Assembly (NCBI GenBank): GCA_029549705.1
Contig: JAKPIR010000227.1
Location: 1 to 15,299, forward strand
Direction of reading: 5' to 3'
Source: Pseudomonadota bacterium
GTDB taxonomy: Bacteria; Pseudomonadota; Gammaproteobacteria; Burkholderiales; Methylophilaceae
DNA: 15,299 bases
In this document: in pieces, positions 1 to 7,885 of the stretch
Position numbering within the stretch: position 1 is the stretch's first letter
How the letters are laid out: every line of letters starts with the position of its first letter
Program-made: the position numbers and the translations under genes
Notes under the pieces: model-generated
What the model was told of the DNA's origin: nothing
Database searches by the model: none
The model's input: only the letters and a program-made list of their open reading frames with translations

Positions 1-540
1 AGGTAATCCAGCGCCTCCGATACTAAAACCTAAGTAGTAACTGCCAAGGCCAGTTGCCGCTGTACCCACAACCCGGTCTGAGGTATAGCCTACCTCCTGA
101 CCACGTACTTTGTAATTGATTTGATAGTCACCTGGACCTAGCAAATATGAAAATTTAGGCGCTTGCCCATTTAGACCTAAATCATAAGAGCCAATACCAC
201 CAACATAAGCATCACCATCTTCTACACCGCTAATTTTATTAGCATCCAATATATCAATCTGACGGAATTCAGTATTACCATTTGTAAAATTAAAGGTATC
301 TGCAAAGAAGTTAACGGTCTGAGCACTCGTCAGGGTAAAGGTTAATGAGTTTGAGGCAATGTTTTCTTCGCTGACATAATCGCTATCATCAAGATTAAAA
401 TTCTCGTGATAAGCAAAGGTTGACCCTAATTTGCCTAAATCGACCCAGGCAGCATTGACGTGAGTGCTGAATAAACCAAGCAACATCGATGCCGATGCGG
501 ATAAAGTTTTAAAAGATAAGTATTGGATATTTTTATTCAT
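1..540 (-). CDS. Partial exported protein, FxDxF-type PEP-CTERM-like (C-terminus outside window)
   Basis: The reading frame opens at the ATG at 538-540 and stays open for 180 codons to the window edge, so the C-terminus is missing. A Shine-Dalgarno AGGA (549-552) lies 8 bases before the start. Residues 1-30 form a Sec signal peptide (basic N-region, hydrophobic core, likely cleavage after HVNA). The mature part is acidic, Gly/Asn/Thr-rich and beta-like, with a NFFADTFNFT stretch (F79, D81, F83) matching the FxDxF signature of a PEP-CTERM protein group. That group usually ends in a Gly-rich segment followed by PEP, a transmembrane helix and basic residues, removed by exosortase. The last visible residues (GLGSYYLGFSIGG) would fit the part just before the sorting signal, but the signal itself is not in view. 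The secretion call is secure; PEP-CTERM membership is inference. Such proteins are thought to be surface or matrix proteins. Confidence 0.72.
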   Translation of the reverse strand, partial: MNKNIQYLSFKTLSASASMLLGLFSTHVNAAWVDLGKLGSTFAYHENFNLDDSDYVSEENIASNSLTFTLTSAQTVNFFADTFNFTNGNTEFRQIDILDANKISGVEDGDAYVGGIGSYDLGLNGQAPKFSYLLGPGDYQINYKVRGQEVGYTSDRVVGTAATGLGSYYLGFSIGGAGLP

Positions 541-830
541 AATAGAAGTCCTTTTAGATTTCCCCTGAAATTTAAAGGCTTTTGGAAGCAATTCGTTGAA
601 CGAATTGCATGGTATTGAAATACCTTATTGATATTAATTAAAAGCTGTCTGCTAGCAATTGAATCACCGAGGTTGATAAGTTAAATATCACTAGCTAGAT
701 GCAGTCTACAATATCTTTTTTACATTTGCCTATAGGAAAATTGTTCGAAAATGTATCTGGAATGTTGCTGAATATATTTGGCTATAAAAAAATCATCAAA
801 AAATCTTAGGAATAAGTCAACAAATGTACA
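541..830. other. Intergenic region upstream of the secreted-protein gene
   Basis: About 290 bases, strongly AT-rich, with no credible gene; the only ORF running into it is a shadow of the transglycosylase. It holds the RBS of the secreted-protein gene, the 21-bp palindrome at 588-608 and a small 5-bp hairpin at 611-624 (GGTAT-TGAA-ATACC). No convincing terminator follows the transglycosylase gene (stop at 831-833): there are T-runs on the minus strand but no stable stem before them. Confidence 0.6.
588..608. promoter_or_regulatory. Perfect 21-bp palindrome, candidate operator
   Basis: The arms GCAATTCGTT and AACGAATTGC are exact reverse complements around a single central G. The site lies 48-68 bases upstream of the start codon of the secreted-protein gene, on the promoter side. 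A one-base centre makes a simple RNA hairpin unlikely and favours a dimeric DNA-binding protein site. It is directly followed by a second small inverted repeat at 611-624. No regulator gene is visible nearby, so the function is inference. Confidence 0.4.
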
Positions 831-1898
831 TTATCCCGATGTTTTCTTTGTCTTCAAAAAGGGGGGCTCTTTCACCCAATTTTCTTTATAAGGGTGCGAG
901 AGGTTGTTATACAACTTGGCAATTTTTTTTACATACAATTGTGTTTCAGCGTATGGTGGCACACCTTTATACTTCTCAACAGCGCCTTCACCTGCGTTGT
1001 AGGCTGCAGCCACGAGTTCCACATCACCTTTAAAATAGGCGAGCAGATAACGTAAATAGGCTAAACCACCTTTGATATTTTCTTCCGCTTTATAGGCATC
1101 TTTTACGCCAAAACGCTCAGCAGTTGCAGGAATTAACTGCATTAAACCTTGAGCATTCTTAGGTGAAGTGGCCTGCACGTTAAAATTGGATTCAACCGCA
1201 ATAAAAGACATCGCTAAATTGGCATCAATCTCATATTTAGGGGCTAATTTATTCACAATCTTAAGAATATTTGCTTTTGAATAAAACAAAGCGGCCGTTT
1301 TTTCTGAAATGCCTTTATTTTCAGCATTTGTGCCATCCGCATTCGGTAATGTCGTCACCATCGGTTCTGGCGGTGGATCTGGCAACAGGCACGCAAGCAA
1401 TGTGGATTCAGGTTTAACGTCGGCAAGCGTTGCTAATGTGTTCTTAGCGCGTACATGGCCTTGTTCTGCTGCCATGGTATAGAGTTGCGCAGCAATTTTT
1501 TCGTCCACCGTAACTCCGCGCCCGTTTTGATACATCCAACCAAGTGCGTATTGCGCATCTGCGTCACCAAATTTAGCAGCTTTGCAATAGATTTCTGCCA
1601 CTTTTGCATATTCTCGGTTAGCGACTTCTGTATCTTTATACTTAAGGGCAATGGCCACTAATTGCGCGCTTGGATTATTCAGCCCTTTTTTCACTTCTGC
1701 CGTGTTGATAGCAGGTTTTTCTAAAGTAACGGGGGAAACCACAACAGTCTCAGCAGTCTCAGTCGCTTCTAATTGAGACACATTCGCTGAAATTTCGACT
1801 TCATTCAATGCAGATTCAGCCGCTACATTTGCGCTCAATAATAGTGCCGCCAATGCTGATAAAGGCTTAAAATACAATAAGATAGAGTTAAGTTTCAT
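831..1898 (-). CDS. Lytic transglycosylase with Sel1-like repeat and SLT domain
   Basis: A 355-residue exported enzyme predicted to cleave the MurNAc-GlcNAc bond of peptidoglycan in the periplasm, releasing 1,6-anhydro products. Residues 1-27 are a signal peptide (LSALAALLLSANVAA). About 28-90 is a low-complexity Ala/Glu/Val linker. About 95-160 holds a Sel1/TPR-like repeat (GDADAQYALGWMYQNGRGV, then AAEQGHVRAKNTLA). A Pro-rich hinge near 170-185 leads to the C-terminal SLT domain at about 208-332. That domain carries the family motifs: catalytic Glu in AVESNF (E236), GLMQLIP (251-257), AAYNAGEGAV (298-307) and the YAETQLYVKKI ending. The Sel1 repeat probably mediates protein contacts. The RBS is weak (an A/G-rich AAAAGAAAAA). 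A candidate promoter lies upstream, and the 135-base gap to mutY suggests separate transcription. Family assignment is firm; the exact MltC/Slt subtype is not. Confidence 0.92.
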   Translation of the reverse strand: MKLNSILLYFKPLSALAALLLSANVAAESALNEVEISANVSQLEATETAETVVVSPVTLEKPAINTAEVKKGLNNPSAQLVAIALKYKDTEVANREYAKVAEIYCKAAKFGDADAQYALGWMYQNGRGVTVDEKIAAQLYTMAAEQGHVRAKNTLATLADVKPESTLLACLLPDPPPEPMVTTLPNADGTNAENKGISEKTAALFYSKANILKIVNKLAPKYEIDANLAMSFIAVESNFNVQATSPKNAQGLMQLIPATAERFGVKDAYKAEENIKGGLAYLRYLLAYFKGDVELVAAAYNAGEGAVEKYKGVPPYAETQLYVKKIAKLYNNLSHPYKENWVKEPPFLKTKKTSG

Positions 1899-1976
1899 TT
1901 AAATAGTTTTTCTTTTAGTTCGTTGGCAATATGCTTTGCGTAAGGATTAAGCAAAAGGCATGCCGATTAAGTGTGG

Positions 1977-2004
1977 ATTGTAGTGCTTGAGCAGGTTTGT
2001 GCAA
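1977..2004 (-). promoter_or_regulatory. Candidate sigma-70 promoter for the transglycosylase gene
   Basis: On the minus strand TTGCAC (1999-2004) and TACAAT (1977-1982) are separated by 16 bases. The -10 matches 5/6 and the -35 only 3/6. Transcription would begin near 1970, giving a leader of about 70 bases. Position in the mutY-transglycosylase gap is sensible, but the match is modest. Confidence 0.35.
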
Positions 2005-2033
2005 TAACCCGTTTGGGCTAATATTTCAAGTAG

Positions 2034-3095
2034 TTACGATTGAAACGTACTGAGAATTTTACGAACTGGTGTTGGAATTGCCGCCCCCATCGCGTCTTCA
2101 AGACTTAGCCAAAGATGTGCGTTATCTTTATACAAGTGATTTTGAAGCGTGTAGACCAGTTGTGGCTGAATGTGCAATTTAAAGTGGGTAAAAGTATGGG
2201 TCAATTTTGGTAGAGTTTGGCTGGATAACACTTCATAGCCAAAATGTTTTTGAATTTCTATTTCGAGTTGCGGGCCTTCTATGTGCTGCAATGCATTCAT
2301 CTCAGGAAAACTCCATAAGCCCCCCCAAATGCCAGAAGAAGGCCTTTTTTCCAGCATCACTTCATTCCCACAACGGAATACCAGCATCGTTGTGTTTTTT
2401 TCAGGAATCACTTTGCGCGGTTTAGCGGTTGGCAAATCATTTACGCGCAGTTGCGCAAATGCCGCGCACGTTTTGTTAAGCGGACATGCCTCACACTTTG
2501 GATTCCTGCGTGTGCAAAGTGTTGCGCCTAAGTCCATTAAACCCTGCGTATAAGTTTGAATCTCGTTTGCGGGTAGTAAACTTTCGGCCAGTATCCATAA
2601 TTTCTTTTCAATCGCTGGCGCGCCGGGCCAACCCTCAATCAAAAAATGACGGGTTAACACACGCTTCACGTTGCCATCTAAAATGGTTTGTTTTTGATTA
2701 AATGCAAAAGCAGCAATGGCTGCCGCGGTTGAACGTCCAATTCCTGATAAACTTTGTATGGCAGAAAAATCGCTCGGGAATACGCCATGATGCAAATCCA
2801 TCACGGTAGTAGCTGCGAGGTGTAAATTTCTAGCGCGCGAGTAATAGCCTAAACCGCTCCAATATTGCAGCACTTCTTCCTCAGTAGCTTTGGCAAGTGA
2901 TGCGATATCAGGAAAACGTCGCATAAATCTGGCATAGTAGCCAATCACCGCTGCCACTTGCGTTTGCTGCAGCATGATTTCAGATACCCAAATGGCATAA
3001 GGGTCGCGCGGCTGATTTGGCTTAGTCTGCCACGGTAAATCATGACGGCCGTGCAGCTTTTGCCATGCAATCAGTTTGTCGGCAAAAGTACCCAT
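2034..3095 (-). CDS. mutY: A/G-specific adenine DNA glycosylase MutY
   Basis: A 353-residue base-excision repair enzyme that removes adenine mispaired with 8-oxoguanine. The HhH-GPD fold is at about residues 1-215. It has the catalytic Glu in WVSEIMLQQTQV (E39), a helix-hairpin-helix at LSGIGRSTAAAI (116-127) and the catalytic Asp in ILDGNVKR (D140). The 4Fe-4S loop C194-X6-C201-X2-C204-X5-C210 is intact. The C-terminal part (about 230-350) is the NUDIX-like 8-oxoG recognition domain, with GIWGGLWSFPE and THTFTHF. Length is typical. The usual Pro in the LPG(V/I)G hairpin is Ser here, probably harmless. The gene starts 10 bases after the AsmA-like gene stops and lacks a clear SD of its own, so it is probably cotranscribed and may rely on translational coupling. 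Confidence 0.98.
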   Translation of the reverse strand: MGTFADKLIAWQKLHGRHDLPWQTKPNQPRDPYAIWVSEIMLQQTQVAAVIGYYARFMRRFPDIASLAKATEEEVLQYWSGLGYYSRARNLHLAATTVMDLHHGVFPSDFSAIQSLSGIGRSTAAAIAAFAFNQKQTILDGNVKRVLTRHFLIEGWPGAPAIEKKLWILAESLLPANEIQTYTQGLMDLGATLCTRRNPKCEACPLNKTCAAFAQLRVNDLPTAKPRKVIPEKNTTMLVFRCGNEVMLEKRPSSGIWGGLWSFPEMNALQHIEGPQLEIEIQKHFGYEVLSSQTLPKLTHTFTHFKLHIQPQLVYTLQNHLYKDNAHLWLSLEDAMGAAIPTPVRKILSTFQS

Positions 3096-3105
3096 TAAAT
3101 TTAAA

Positions 3106-6100
3106 TTAAAACTTCAAAAGTTTTTTGAGTTTTTTCTCGGCTTTTTCTTTCGCCTGTTCTTCGAGTGACTTTGGCTTTTCTTCTGGAGCCGCCGTCGCAC
3201 CCTCTGCTGGCTCTGTTGGTGTGGTCTCTGTCGCTTTTTTCTTGCCGCTGATAATGTTGCTAATTGCATCGGCTTTATTGTCATTGCCTAATAGCTCTTT
3301 TACTGCCGCGCCTTTTTCGCCACCTACTTTATCGAGCAAGTTTGATTTTGCTAATGCTGCGCCTACCGCCGCAAAATCAAGCCCGTATTTGGGGTCAGAA
3401 AACGTGCCTGAAATTTTTACAGGAATCGCAATGCCAGCCAGACTGTCCAAATCAGCACCGCCTTGGCCTTTGAGTGATTTCACAATCGTGGGTTTGGCAA
3501 TATAGTTAATTTTTTCGCTGCCAATATCAATGTCGCCACGGCTATCGCCTTTCGCCAAGCGCAAAATAGGCGCTTTCATGGCAAGGTCATCATTGTGTGC
3601 AACACCATTTTTAATAACAAAAGTTGCGGTTAATTCACTAAAGTCGGTTTTTTTAGATTTGTCCGCATTGGCTTCTTTAGTTCCAAGAATGTTGACTTTG
3701 TTTTTGAGTTCACGAATAGAACCCGCAATATCTACTCCCTTCAGGGCGCCATTGGCTAAATTAAGTGCTGCATTGCCTTGCAAAGCCTTTTTTAGAGCGC
3801 TTACCGTGCTGCCCTGTGTTGTTACATCTACATTCAAGGTGCCATTGCCAGATAGCATGTCATTGTTAATTGCATCTACCAGCAATGGGCCGACCGAAAT
3901 GTTTTTCATGGTTTGTTTAAAGGCAATATTGGGGGTTGCGCGCGCATCCACCTTTAATAATCCGCTCATACTGCCTTGATATAAATTGGCTGAAAATGGC
4001 GATAACGTGGCAATGCCGTTTTCAGCCTTTAAACCGATATCCACATTTTCTGTTTTCACATTTGCCAATTTAAGCCAGCCGATTTTCGCCTCGCCCGAAG
4101 CGTTCAACTTTTTTAATGCAGATAAGTCCAGTGGTGTATCACCTGTGCTTTTAGTATTGCTTCCCTTCGTGAGGTATCGATCAGCATCGAGTTTATCTAT
4201 CGCCACATTGAAATTGTAAACGGGGTTATTAAATTGACTAATACCGATGCTAGCGTTGATTTGGCTGTCATCCACCTTGGCCGCCAATGAATTAAGCTGC
4301 AGTTGTTGGCCATCGGCCTTGAGATTTAGCTTGAGATTACTCACTTGGTATTTGTCGTACTTCAAACTACCCACGCGTAAACTGCCATCTGCCAACAATG
4401 TTTTCAAAGCAGATAAATTTGCAGGTTGATCATTTTTTGGCGCACTACTGACTTCTGCTGTTACATAACGATTCACGTCAACACGATCAATATCCAAATC
4501 AAAATGAAACGCTGGTTTAGCAAATTGGCTAATAGCGAAACTGCCCTGAATCTGGCTGTCATCCACCTTGGCGCTTAGCGGGTTTAAATTAAGCTTTTGC
4601 CCATCAGCTTTTATATTAATCACAATATTAGTGGCATTGGTTTTACCATATTTAAATTTTCCCACACGTAGCACGCCATCGGCGTTGAGTGCTTTCAGCG
4701 CGCTTAAATCAAGCGGTTTATCACTGGCTTTTTTATCTGCGGGTGTTGCCGCCACATACTTATCAACATTTAATTGATCAATATCTAAATCAAACGTATA
4801 GAGCGGTTTAGCAAAATGGCTAATGCCAAAACTGCCTTTGATTTGACTGTCATCTACTTTTACGTTTAAACCACTTAATGCCAGTTTGTCACCGTCCGCT
4901 TTAATACCCACATTCAGGCCAGAAATACGATACTTGTCATAAAGAATACTGCCTACACTTAACTTGCCATCAAGCGTGATGTTTTTAAGTGCGGATAAGT
5001 CCGTTGGTTTGCCATCGTTTTTTGCTGGTGCATTGGACTTCACCAGCAATTTATTCAAATCTAATTGGTCGGCATTCAAGTGAAATTTAATGTTAGACTT
5101 TTTAAAGCCTGCCACATCTACATCACCATTTAATTGCGTGACACCTGCAATTTTTAAATCAAACTGACTCTTGACGATTTCATTTTTAATTTCAGCGTGC
5201 GCGCCTAAGTTAAAAGTGCCTTTCATGCCGCCATTCGGTAAGCTTGGGTCTTTAATATCTAAGTTGCCGGCGAGTTTTGGCAAATCAAAAATTAAGTTCT
5301 CAATGTTGCCTGTAAATGGGGAAGAAAACGTGCCTGTTATCGTCCGCTTACCCTGCACAGCAGACAGGTCTCCTGAAATGCCGCTACTTTGTAATGACTT
5401 TGGGGAGCCCTTCATGTCAGCCAATACCAAATTGGCCTTGAAAACATCGCCCGACTTTTCTTGAGAAACACTGACGGTCACTTTTTTACCGCTGACTTCC
5501 TGTTTTTGAATAGTCAACGCAGGTGCACTGAGATCAACGGTTTGCTTTGCGCCATCAAAATTTCCGGAGGCCACCAGTTTTAGGCTGTCCACCAAAAATT
5601 CCATTTGCTCAGGCTTAGCGTCAACATCCCCCAAGACCTTGATATCTATGTCGCGACCTTCCAGCATGTCACCTTGCACACGGCTGTCTAGGCCTTTCAC
5701 TTTAAAGTGCTTGGTTTCAGGGTCAATCAAAAAGTTACCTTTGATTTGAGCATTGGCCGCCAATTTTGGCTGATTCGCATTCACAGTGAAATCCGCTTCT
5801 AAATCAACAGGTTCGGCTAGTGCGATATGCCCAGACTGCAAGTTTATTTTTGTAACACTGTATTTTGCGCCAGTGGTTTCGTCACTGTAAGTAACCGCGG
5901 AATTACTAATTCTCACGCCATCAATATCAAACTGAATGTCCTGTGAGGATTCGTCGTCTTTACTAAGCAAATCATCAAAATTGGTGGTACCGTCTTTATA
6001 TTTGACAATATTGGCATTTGCACCATCGATGTAAATGGTGTCAACAATCAATTGCTTTTTAAGTAACGGTAGCAGAGCGAGTGAAACTTTTGCACCATTA

Positions 6101-6357
6101 ATCGCAGCAAATTGCGTGCTGTTTTTGTGTTCAGAGAGCGATACCTTGCCTAAATCTGCGCCAATTTTTGGCCAAAAAGTGAGTTTGATGTCACCGTCTA
6201 GCGTCAGAGTGCGCTCTTTTTTTTCTTTGACTAAATCAATAATTTTTTGCTTGTAGTCATTCGGGTTGAAGGTTGCGGCCACAATCGCCACGATAATGAG
6301 CAATAGCGCTATCAGGCTGCCCAGACCATATAAGCCGTATTTGAGAATTTTTTTCAT
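3106..6357 (-). CDS. AsmA-family envelope protein with tandem internal repeats
   Basis: The ATG at 6355-6357 is chosen because AAGGG (6365-6369) sits 7 bases upstream and the protein then begins MKKILKYG. An in-frame ATG at 6409-6411 would add 18 polar residues before the membrane anchor and is less likely. The product is 1083 residues: an N-terminal transmembrane helix (about 6-29), a periplasmic AsmA N-domain (FNPNDYKQKI, LTLDGDIKLTFWPKIG), a long beta-rich middle, the AsmA C-terminal domain (LYQGSMSG, ISVGPLLVD) and a Lys-rich tail. AsmA-like proteins are inner-membrane-anchored periplasmic proteins linked to lipid transport and outer-membrane biogenesis. Typical members are about 600-700 residues; this one is longer because a 97-residue unit is repeated three times before the standard copy. 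It follows uppP and precedes mutY on the same strand. Family is firm, cargo unknown. Confidence 0.92.
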   Translation of the reverse strand: MKKILKYGLYGLGSLIALLLIIVAIVAATFNPNDYKQKIIDLVKEKKERTLTLDGDIKLTFWPKIGADLGKVSLSEHKNSTQFAAINGAKVSLALLPLLKKQLIVDTIYIDGANANIVKYKDGTTNFDDLLSKDDESSQDIQFDIDGVRISNSAVTYSDETTGAKYSVTKINLQSGHIALAEPVDLEADFTVNANQPKLAANAQIKGNFLIDPETKHFKVKGLDSRVQGDMLEGRDIDIKVLGDVDAKPEQMEFLVDSLKLVASGNFDGAKQTVDLSAPALTIQKQEVSGKKVTVSVSQEKSGDVFKANLVLADMKGSPKSLQSSGISGDLSAVQGKRTITGTFSSPFTGNIENLIFDLPKLAGNLDIKDPSLPNGGMKGTFNLGAHAEIKNEIVKSQFDLKIAGVTQLNGDVDVAGFKKSNIKFHLNADQLDLNKLLVKSNAPAKNDGKPTDLSALKNITLDGKLSVGSILYDKYRISGLNVGIKADGDKLALSGLNVKVDDSQIKGSFGISHFAKPLYTFDLDIDQLNVDKYVAATPADKKASDKPLDLSALKALNADGVLRVGKFKYGKTNATNIVINIKADGQKLNLNPLSAKVDDSQIQGSFAISQFAKPAFHFDLDIDRVDVNRYVTAEVSSAPKNDQPANLSALKTLLADGSLRVGSLKYDKYQVSNLKLNLKADGQQLQLNSLAAKVDDSQINASIGISQFNNPVYNFNVAIDKLDADRYLTKGSNTKSTGDTPLDLSALKKLNASGEAKIGWLKLANVKTENVDIGLKAENGIATLSPFSANLYQGSMSGLLKVDARATPNIAFKQTMKNISVGPLLVDAINNDMLSGNGTLNVDVTTQGSTVSALKKALQGNAALNLANGALKGVDIAGSIRELKNKVNILGTKEANADKSKKTDFSELTATFVIKNGVAHNDDLAMKAPILRLAKGDSRGDIDIGSEKINYIAKPTIVKSLKGQGGADLDSLAGIAIPVKISGTFSDPKYGLDFAAVGAALAKSNLLDKVGGEKGAAVKELLGNDNKADAISNIISGKKKATETTPTEPAEGATAAPEEKPKSLEEQAKEKAEKKLKKLLKF
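4126..4998 (-). repeat. Three 291-bp tandem repeats inside the AsmA-like gene
   Basis: The coding sequence contains three in-frame units of exactly 97 codons (4708-4998, 4417-4707, 4126-4416). Each begins LSALK, continues with a G-K/R-L-S/R-V-G motif, then IKADG/LKADG, KVDDSQI, IS-F-KP and a D-LDVDRY-like ending. A fourth, diverged copy starts with LSALK at 4125 and becomes the normal AsmA C-domain. DNA identity is still visible: GGCTGTCATCCACCTTGG (plus strand) recurs at about 4263 and 4554 and, with changes, at about 4845, each 291 bases apart. Confidence 0.88.
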
Positions 6358-6438
6358 TGCCTCACCCTTTTCAAGTCTGTCGCCAACGATATATTTACAC
6401 CAATTTTGCATTCCGTTTATTTTAATACTGGCGCTTAA

Positions 6439-7266
6439 CTAATGCACTGTCCAGTTCACCAGCCCAGTATATGCCGTCACTAACACAATGACGCCAAATA
6501 CAATCCGGTACCATGCAAAAATCGTGAAATCATGATGGCTCACATAGCGAATTAACGCACGTACTGCAATCATGGCGCTAATAAATGCAAAAATAAAACC
6601 CATGGCCCAAACGCCGATGTCATCCACGCTGAGTAATGCACGGTCTTTATACATTGAATATATAGACGCGAGTCCCAGCGTTGGGACCGCCAAGAAGAAC
6701 GAAAATTCGGCGGCCGCCTTGCGGGACAAACCAAAAAATAGGCCACCAATAATGGTGGAGCCTGAACGCGACATGCCCGGAATCAGCGCCACAGCTTGCG
6801 CAAAGCCAAGTTTTAACGCATCAATCGGGCGAATATCATCTACCGTTTCTATGGTCACGGTATGCTTACGTTTTTCGGCCCACAAAATAATAAAAGCACC
6901 AACAATAAAAGCGGTTGCCACGGGAATTGGTTTAAACAAATAGGCTTTAATTTTATCGCCAAACGTTAAACCTAAAATAGCCAAGGGCAGAAAAGCAATG
7001 GCCAGGTTGATGATGAGGCGATTGGCAATCGGGTCACGCCCAATGCCTGCAAAAGTGCTGACAAAGCGCGTGCGGTATTCCCACACCACCGCTAAAATGG
7101 CGCCTAACTGAATAGCAATATCAAATACGCCGCGTTTTTCGTGGTCCATAAAATCAAGTAAATCACCCGCTAAAATGAGGTGACCTGTACTCGATATTGG
7201 TAGAAATTCTGTCGCGCCTTCAACAACGCCAAGAATAGCGGCTTTGAGTAATAAGATAATATCCAT
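6439..7266 (-). CDS. uppP: Undecaprenyl-diphosphatase UppP (BacA)
   Basis: A 275-residue integral membrane enzyme that dephosphorylates undecaprenyl diphosphate to the monophosphate carrier used for peptidoglycan and other envelope polymers; overproduction in other bacteria gives bacitracin resistance. The two family signatures are intact: the Glu-rich motif EGATEFLPISSTGH (residues 16-29, with E16, E20, S25-S26-T27 and H29) and PGMSRSGST (163-171, with R167). About seven to eight hydrophobic helices span the rest (e.g. 84-101, 118-130, 188-205, 220-238, 252-269). Length is standard. No strong SD precedes the ATG at 7264-7266. It stops 81 bases before the chosen start of the AsmA-like gene on the same strand, so an envelope-related transcription unit uppP > AsmA-like > mutY is likely. 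Confidence 0.98.
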   Translation of the reverse strand: MDIILLLKAAILGVVEGATEFLPISSTGHLILAGDLLDFMDHEKRGVFDIAIQLGAILAVVWEYRTRFVSTFAGIGRDPIANRLIINLAIAFLPLAILGLTFGDKIKAYLFKPIPVATAFIVGAFIILWAEKRKHTVTIETVDDIRPIDALKLGFAQAVALIPGMSRSGSTIIGGLFFGLSRKAAAEFSFFLAVPTLGLASIYSMYKDRALLSVDDIGVWAMGFIFAFISAMIAVRALIRYVSHHDFTIFAWYRIVFGVIVLVTAYTGLVNWTVH

Positions 7267-7333
7267 GGTGACATTTTAACAATAATTTAAACTTCAAAAG
7301 TACTTAAATTCATACCGAGGAATTTTAGTTGCC

Positions 7334-7362
7334 CTGCAAGCCTTTATTTATAAGGCTCGCAG
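7334..7362. other. Imperfect stem-loop upstream of uppP
   Basis: Arms 7334-7344 (CTGCAAGCCTT) and 7352-7362 (AAGGCTCGCAG) pair with one A-C mismatch around a 7-base AT loop. No T-run follows on either strand, so it is not an ordinary intrinsic terminator. It lies 68-96 bases before the uppP start, between the yidB terminator and uppP. It could be a leader structure or a protein site; the role is unknown. Confidence 0.35.
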
Positions 7363-7413
7363 AGCAGCGAAAAAGGTTGTGGATAAAAAAGGCAAAAAAC
7401 TGCGTTTTGCTTC

Positions 7414-7442
7414 AAACAAAAAAGGGGCGTGAAGCCCCTTTT
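7414..7442 (-). terminator. Rho-independent terminator after the yidB-family gene
   Basis: A perfect 9-bp stem AAAAGGGGC / GCCCCTTTT with a 5-base loop (7429-7433) is followed on the minus strand by a run of six T then GTTT (7423 down to 7414). It begins 15 bases past the stop of the yidB-family gene. It separates that gene from uppP. Confidence 0.88.
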
Positions 7443-7456
7443 GTACACAGTACAAA

Positions 7457-7861
7457 CTATTTAAGCATGCCTAAAATAGAAGTTAATAAATTGCCAGATT
7501 CTTCTGACACTGTGCCACTTGGCGTGACTTTGTTAATCACTTCAGGTAAGTGCTGAGCGATTTGGCTGGTTAATACGTCTGGGCTAATACCAAATTTTGC
7601 CGCTAAATCAGTAATCGCACTATTTCCAAAAACGCTTGCAACTTGGTCTGCAGATACTGGCAAATTTTCACCAAGGCTTACCCATGAAGCCGCTGCATCA
7701 CCCAAACCACCTTCTTTAAATTTATCCAGAATGCCACCAATACCGCCATTTTGGTTAAACAGCTCCAATGCAATAGCGGTAAGCCCGCCTTGGTCGCCAG
7801 CTTGGCCACCACCTAAGACTTTACCTAAAACCGCACCCGCAACACCATCAAACAAACCCAT
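7457..7861 (-). CDS. YidB/DUF937-family protein
   Basis: A 134-residue protein resembling E. coli YidB: N-terminal MGLFDGVAGAVLG, Gly-rich GGIGGILDKFKEGGLGDAAASWVS, then the helical part ADQVASVFGNSAITDLAAKFGISPDVLTSQIAQHLPEVINKVTPSGTV. This family has no established enzymatic role. The protein is small and largely helical with no signal peptide or clear transmembrane segment, so cytoplasmic by sequence. Two ATGs sit side by side (7862-7864 and 7859-7861). The second is preferred because family members begin MGLFD and the strong SD AAGGAG is then 7 bases away rather than 4. It follows the pseudouridine-synthase gene by 62-65 bases with a palindrome in between, and ends at a strong terminator. 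Confidence 0.92.
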   Translation of the reverse strand: MGLFDGVAGAVLGKVLGGGQAGDQGGLTAIALELFNQNGGIGGILDKFKEGGLGDAAASWVSLGENLPVSADQVASVFGNSAITDLAAKFGISPDVLTSQIAQHLPEVINKVTPSGTVSEESGNLLTSILGMLK

Positions 7862-7885
7862 CATGAATCTCCTTCACATTGAATT

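Noticed and set aside
654..669. A GG-N10-GC spacing with TTGC on the minus strand upstream of the secreted-protein gene, like a sigma-54 promoter
   Set aside because: Only the -12 half (TTGCT) matches; the -24 half (CGGTGAT) is poor and such spacing is common by chance.
3125..3979. Long plus-strand ORFs (126 and 149 codons) opposite the AsmA-like gene
   Set aside because: They mirror the codon bias of a clearly real minus-strand gene, have no RBS or promoter, and their hydrophobic look is a by-product of antisense reading.
3108..7300. The string AAACTTCAAAAG occurring near 3111 and 7289
   Set aside because: A single short AT-rich match; one lies in the end of the AsmA-like coding sequence, so coincidence is the simplest explanation.
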